DNA of 7,195 bases from Candidatus Omnitrophota bacterium (lineage in GTDB: Bacteria > Omnitrophota > Omnitrophia > Omnitrophales > JACROU01): positions 1 through 7,195 of the forward strand of contig JACQQR010000217.1 in the NCBI GenBank assembly GCA_016206875.1. Reading direction: 5' to 3'. The notes under the pieces were generated by a model. That model saw only the letters and a list, made by a program, of their open reading frames with translations, was not told the DNA's origin and searched no databases. Positions 5,439 to 7,195 of this stretch are shown one piece after another (within the stretch, counting starts at the first letter, position 1; each line of letters starts with the position of its first letter). Made by a program: the position numbers and the translations under genes.

Positions 5439-5452
5439 TCACCCCCTCCCCT
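5439..5452 (-). promoter_or_regulatory. Ribosome binding site deciding the HU start
   Basis: The minus strand reads AGGGGAGGGGGTGA ending 5 nt before the ATG at 5433. The GGGGGTGA part is one base from GGAGGTGA, a strong complement to the 16S rRNA tail. Its position supports initiation at 5433 rather than at 5466, which would place this site inside the gene. Confidence 0.8.
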
Positions 5453-5460
5453 CGTGAATC

Positions 5461-5515
5461 TGACATTTCCGCGCCAGCCTCCTCTGGTCCGCCGGGGCTG
5501 GCGCAGGAATGACAG
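5461..5515. repeat. Imperfect inverted repeat (CTGTCATTC type) in the gpsA-HU spacer
   Basis: Positions 5461-5479 and 5496-5514 are inverted copies matching at 16 of 19 positions around a 16-nt centre. The strong inner stem is GCGCCAGCC/GGCTGGCGC. Read on the minus strand the element opens with CTGTCATTCCTG, similar to CTGTCATTCTGAG at 6726-6738 on the other side of gpsA. The format resembles small dispersed intergenic repeats seen in many bacterial genomes that carry GTCATTC at the ends. No T-run follows, so I do not call it a terminator. Confidence 0.75.
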
Positions 5516-5534
5516 CACCTGATGCGAACCTGTG

Positions 5535-6545
5535 TTACCGGTGTTTCTGGCTGCCCATAAATTCCGGACGAAGTTTTCGCTTCATCAGTGATGAAACCGC
5601 CGCCTCGGGTTTTTTACGGCCTGAAACAATATCAAAAATTTCATGAATAATGGGCATTTCCACCTGATATTTTCTGGCAATCTCATCGGCGGCCTCCACA
5701 GTGAAAACTCCTTCCGCCACCATTTCCATAGACTTGGTGATTTCTTCCACGGTCTTGCCCTGTCCCAAAAGGACTCCCACTTTAAGATTGCGCCCAAACG
5801 GAGAAAAGCAGGTAGTGATTAAATCTCCGATTCCGGATAGTCCGAAAAAAGTATTGGCCTGAGCGCCCATGCGAATACCCAACCGGGCAATCTCAATCAT
5901 GCCGCGCGTCATCAAGGCCGCTTTTGTGTTTTCTCCTAACCCCAGCCCTTCGGCAATTCCGACAGCCAATGCAATCACATTTTTTAACGCTCCCCCTAAT
6001 TCCACGCCTATCATATCATCCGAAGTGTAGATTCTAAAATTTTCATCACTTAAATTAGTCTGAATGAAACGGGCAAGCATGGGGTTCGGGCTTGCAGCCA
6101 CTAGGCAGGTGGGAACAAAACGGGCTACTTCCTCGGCATGAGAGGGCCCGGAAAATACCACGAGCCGGGCATGAGGCACATGAGCCAAAATAATTTCAGA
6201 AGGACGCAGTAAGGTTTTTTTCTCTAATCCCTTGGCTACGCTTACGATGATTTTTTCCTCAAACCAGGACGGATGTGTTTTGTAAAGAACATTACGCAAA
6301 AATTGTGTGGGGATCGCAAATACAACGGTCTCGCCAAATCGTATTGATTCCTCCAGATTTGAAGAAATTTTGATTTCTTGGGTGAGGGACACACCCGGGA
6401 GGAATTTGCGATTTTCTCTTTTCTCGTCAATCTCGCGCGCATACTCGGCAAAAGCGCTCCAAATCAAAACTTGTTTTCCTTGGTGCGCAAGCATCACGGC
6501 AAGAGCCGTCCCCCAGCCGCCATCCCCTAAAATCGTTATTTTCAA
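5535..6545 (-). CDS. gpsA: Glycerol-3-phosphate dehydrogenase [NAD(P)+]
   Basis: A 336-residue cytosolic enzyme that reduces dihydroxyacetone phosphate to sn-glycerol-3-phosphate, the backbone for phospholipid synthesis. The N-terminal Rossmann fold starts with GDGGWGTALA (7-16), a GxGxxG dinucleotide motif. Then come VSVAKGLE (102-109, Lys105), FSGPSHAEEVA (131-141), the helical domain with Lys188 in LGGALKNV as the likely catalytic lysine, GLGENTKAALMTRG (202-215), and GLSGIGDLITTC (235-246) with GRN (251-253). Length is normal for the family. The start codon is TTG at 6545; the first in-frame ATG (Met18) would delete the nucleotide-binding loop, and AGGGAG lies 9 nt upstream of the TTG. 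A promoter at 6669-6641 gives a leader of about 90 nt. The usual partner plsY is not visible in this window. Confidence 0.97.
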   Translation of the reverse strand: MKITILGDGGWGTALAVMLAHQGKQVLIWSAFAEYAREIDEKRENRKFLPGVSLTQEIKISSNLEESIRFGETVVFAIPTQFLRNVLYKTHPSWFEEKIIVSVAKGLEKKTLLRPSEIILAHVPHARLVVFSGPSHAEEVARFVPTCLVAASPNPMLARFIQTNLSDENFRIYTSDDMIGVELGGALKNVIALAVGIAEGLGLGENTKAALMTRGMIEIARLGIRMGAQANTFFGLSGIGDLITTCFSPFGRNLKVGVLLGQGKTVEEITKSMEMVAEGVFTVEAADEIARKYQVEMPIIHEIFDIVSGRKKPEAAVSSLMKRKLRPEFMGSQKHR

Positions 6546-6554
6546 AGTTCCAAG

Positions 6555-6560
6555 CTCCCT
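6555..6560 (-). promoter_or_regulatory. Ribosome binding site for the gpsA TTG start
   Basis: The minus strand has AGGGAG with 9 nt to the TTG at 6545. This spacing is suitable, and together with the need to keep the Rossmann motif it fixes the TTG as the start. Confidence 0.75.
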
Positions 6561-6608
6561 ATTTTAAAAAACCCGCGGATCATAAAAACGAGACCATGAA
6601 TAGAAAAG

Positions 6609-6623
6609 CCTTGCGCTGCAAGG
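6609..6623 (-). other. Hairpin in the gpsA leader
   Basis: On the minus strand CCTTGC-AGC-GCAAGG is a perfect 6-bp stem with a 3-nt loop followed by CTTTTCT. It begins about 11 nt after the predicted transcription start. It could be a weak attenuator or a 5' stabilising hairpin. Stem and T-run are both short, so a terminator role is uncertain. Confidence 0.4.
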
Positions 6624-6640
6624 GAAATCAAACGGGCGGT

Positions 6641-6669
6641 AGTATAGCAATGGGGCTATCTGAATTCAA
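6641..6669 (-). promoter_or_regulatory. Predicted sigma70-type promoter of gpsA
   Basis: The minus strand has TTGAAT (-35, four of six), a 17-nt spacer, and TATACT (-10, five of six; plus positions 6641-6646), preceded by a T-rich stretch that could act as an UP element. Transcription would start near 6634, about 90 nt before the TTG start. Spacing and box quality are good, and the position fits the first gene after a long non-coding gap. Confidence 0.65.
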
Positions 6670-6725
6670 AGAAAATCTGAAAAACCAGTGGTGTCAGTGG
6701 GCGCGTCCCAGATTGGTGGGTATTT

Positions 6726-6762
6726 CTGTCATTCTGAGCGCCCGAAGAGTCACGAAGAATCT
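6726..6762 (+). repeat. CTGTCATTCTGAG-type dispersed repeat, apparently one half
   Basis: The plus strand reads CTGTCATTCTGAGCG, then CCCGAAGAGTCACGAAGAATCT. The words GTCATTCTGAG and GAAGAATCT are, to my knowledge, typical of a small dispersed repeat common in intergenic DNA of diverse bacteria, normally an inverted pair. Here the matching arm (AGATTC...CAGAATGACAG) is not found nearby, so this looks like a partial or decayed copy. It shares its CTGTCATTC start with the element at 5461-5515. Confidence 0.6.
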
Positions 6763-6813
6763 AGATTGCATGTCCCTAAAATTTTTTCGAAGCTTCGCAA
6801 GACCTTAGAACGT

Positions 6814-6840
6814 GTGAAAAAATTCACTTTAGTGTGAATT
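6814..6840. repeat. Overlapping GTGAA/TTCAC inverted repeats near the transposase 3' end
   Basis: AATTCAC (6821-6827) and GTGAATT (6834-6840) form a 7-bp inverted repeat with a 6-nt loop. An alternative 5' partner, GTGTGAA at 6814-6820, competes for the same TTCAC. It lies about 90 nt beyond the transposase stop, where an insertion-sequence terminal repeat would be expected, but the other end is outside the window. Confidence 0.4.
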
Positions 6841-6926
6841 GTCCTGGTTGTGAAGCAATCGGCATTCGATTAGCGTTTTTTCCTCACTCGTTTTTAGCCG
6901 AGATTTTTAGTCTCCAGTCTTATTGC

Positions 6927-7195
6927 TCACACTATAACCAGAGATTCGCAGGGTTTCTTCCATTTCAGGCGAATCCACTGCTGGATATTGTACGTCAGGC
7001 AAGCCCATACAGATTCCATCTTGACTTTCGAAAGACCCCGTAACCGAAATTGCCTTAAGCCTATTTTTTCTTTAATCCAGGCATTAGGGAATTCAGCAGT
7101 TGGGCCTCGCTGGCGGTAAATCTCCTTTGCTTCGGGAGTCTGCATCTTTGAAATAAATTTTTCTATCACTGGGGTATTCCTGATGATAGTAATCA
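6927..7195 (-). mobile_element. DDE transposase, C-terminal part (IS1182-like, cut by window edge)
   Basis: The frame is open from the right edge to a TGA at 6929-6927, giving the last 88 or so residues of a transposase. The segment REAding KEIYRQRGPTAEFPNAWIKE, then KIGLRQFRLRGLSKVKMES and VWACLTYNIQQW, matches my knowledge of the C-terminal end of DDE transposases of the IS1182/IS5-like type. The Glu in TAEFPNAWIK is probably the last acidic residue of the catalytic triad. The apparent start at 7169 (GTG) is only an internal codon; sense codons continue to the edge. The C-terminus looks intact. Whether the element is complete and active cannot be judged. It is oriented like the host genes and lies about 380 nt upstream of gpsA. 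Confidence 0.82.

Larger units (their letters stand above)
6546..6926. other. 381-nt non-coding stretch between gpsA and the transposase gene
   Basis: No credible gene is present; the reading frames here are short and lack codon structure or family motifs. It contains the gpsA leader and promoter (6546-6669), a CTGTCATTCTGAG repeat half (6726-6762), the 10-bp palindromes AATCTAGATT (6758-6767) and CGAAGCTTCG (6788-6797), and a cluster of GTGAA/TTCAC inverted copies (6814-6840) that may belong to the end of the insertion sequence. The boundary between host and mobile DNA cannot be fixed from one copy. Confidence 0.6.

Noticed and set aside
5434..5466. Longer HU start at ATG 5466
   Set aside because: It adds 11 residues unlike any HU N-terminus, places the strong ribosome site inside the gene and overlaps an intergenic repeat.
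6560..6590. Terminator-like CCGCGG followed by a T-run before gpsA
   Set aside because: The palindrome is only 6 bp with no loop and lies within the likely gpsA leader; too weak to call.

Overview
The window reads as ordinary chromosomal DNA from a Gram-negative, respiring bacterium of moderate GC content. Every convincing gene lies on the minus strand, so biological order runs from high to low coordinates. Complex I genes, a polysaccharide flippase and an exported coiled-coil protein suggest a double-membraned cell. The short-word intergenic repeats, the GDGGWG form of GpsA and the gene mix remind me of uncultured lineages such as Omnitrophota, but that placement is only a low-confidence impression.

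Layout from right to left: the 3' end of a DDE transposase gene enters at the right edge (7195-6927). A 381-nt non-coding stretch follows, holding a sigma70-like promoter. gpsA (6545-5535, TTG start) makes glycerol-3-phosphate for phospholipid synthesis. After a spacer with an imperfect inverted repeat comes the HU gene (5433-5161), then a heptamer hairpin, tRNA-Pro(GGG) (5025-4949), a small exported leucine-zipper protein (4915-4631) and a Wzx-like flippase (4563-3025). A second heptamer element and a purine/pyrimidine tract follow. From a good promoter at 2889-2862 then runs a complex I operon: nuoA, nuoB (ATGA overlap), a fused nuoCD, a third heptamer element, and the start of nuoH, cut by the left edge. 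nuoE, nuoF and nuoG are missing from the usual place between nuoD and nuoH.

The genes are recognisable housekeeping genes. The most unusual content is in the spacers. Three gaps (nuoCD/nuoH, flippase/nuoA, HU/tRNA-Pro) each hold an inverted repeat built from its own 7-nt word: CGTGAGT, AGATAGG and GTGGGTA. Each begins within 10 nt of the preceding gene's stop codon. Two share the 11-nt junction TAAAAGATAGT, which includes the stop codons of unrelated genes (nuoCD and the flippase), and in both the AGATAGT part is in phase with the heptamers that follow. This looks like a family of modular, word-variable elements located at gene 3' ends. A second repeat type beginning CTGTCATTC flanks gpsA on both sides.
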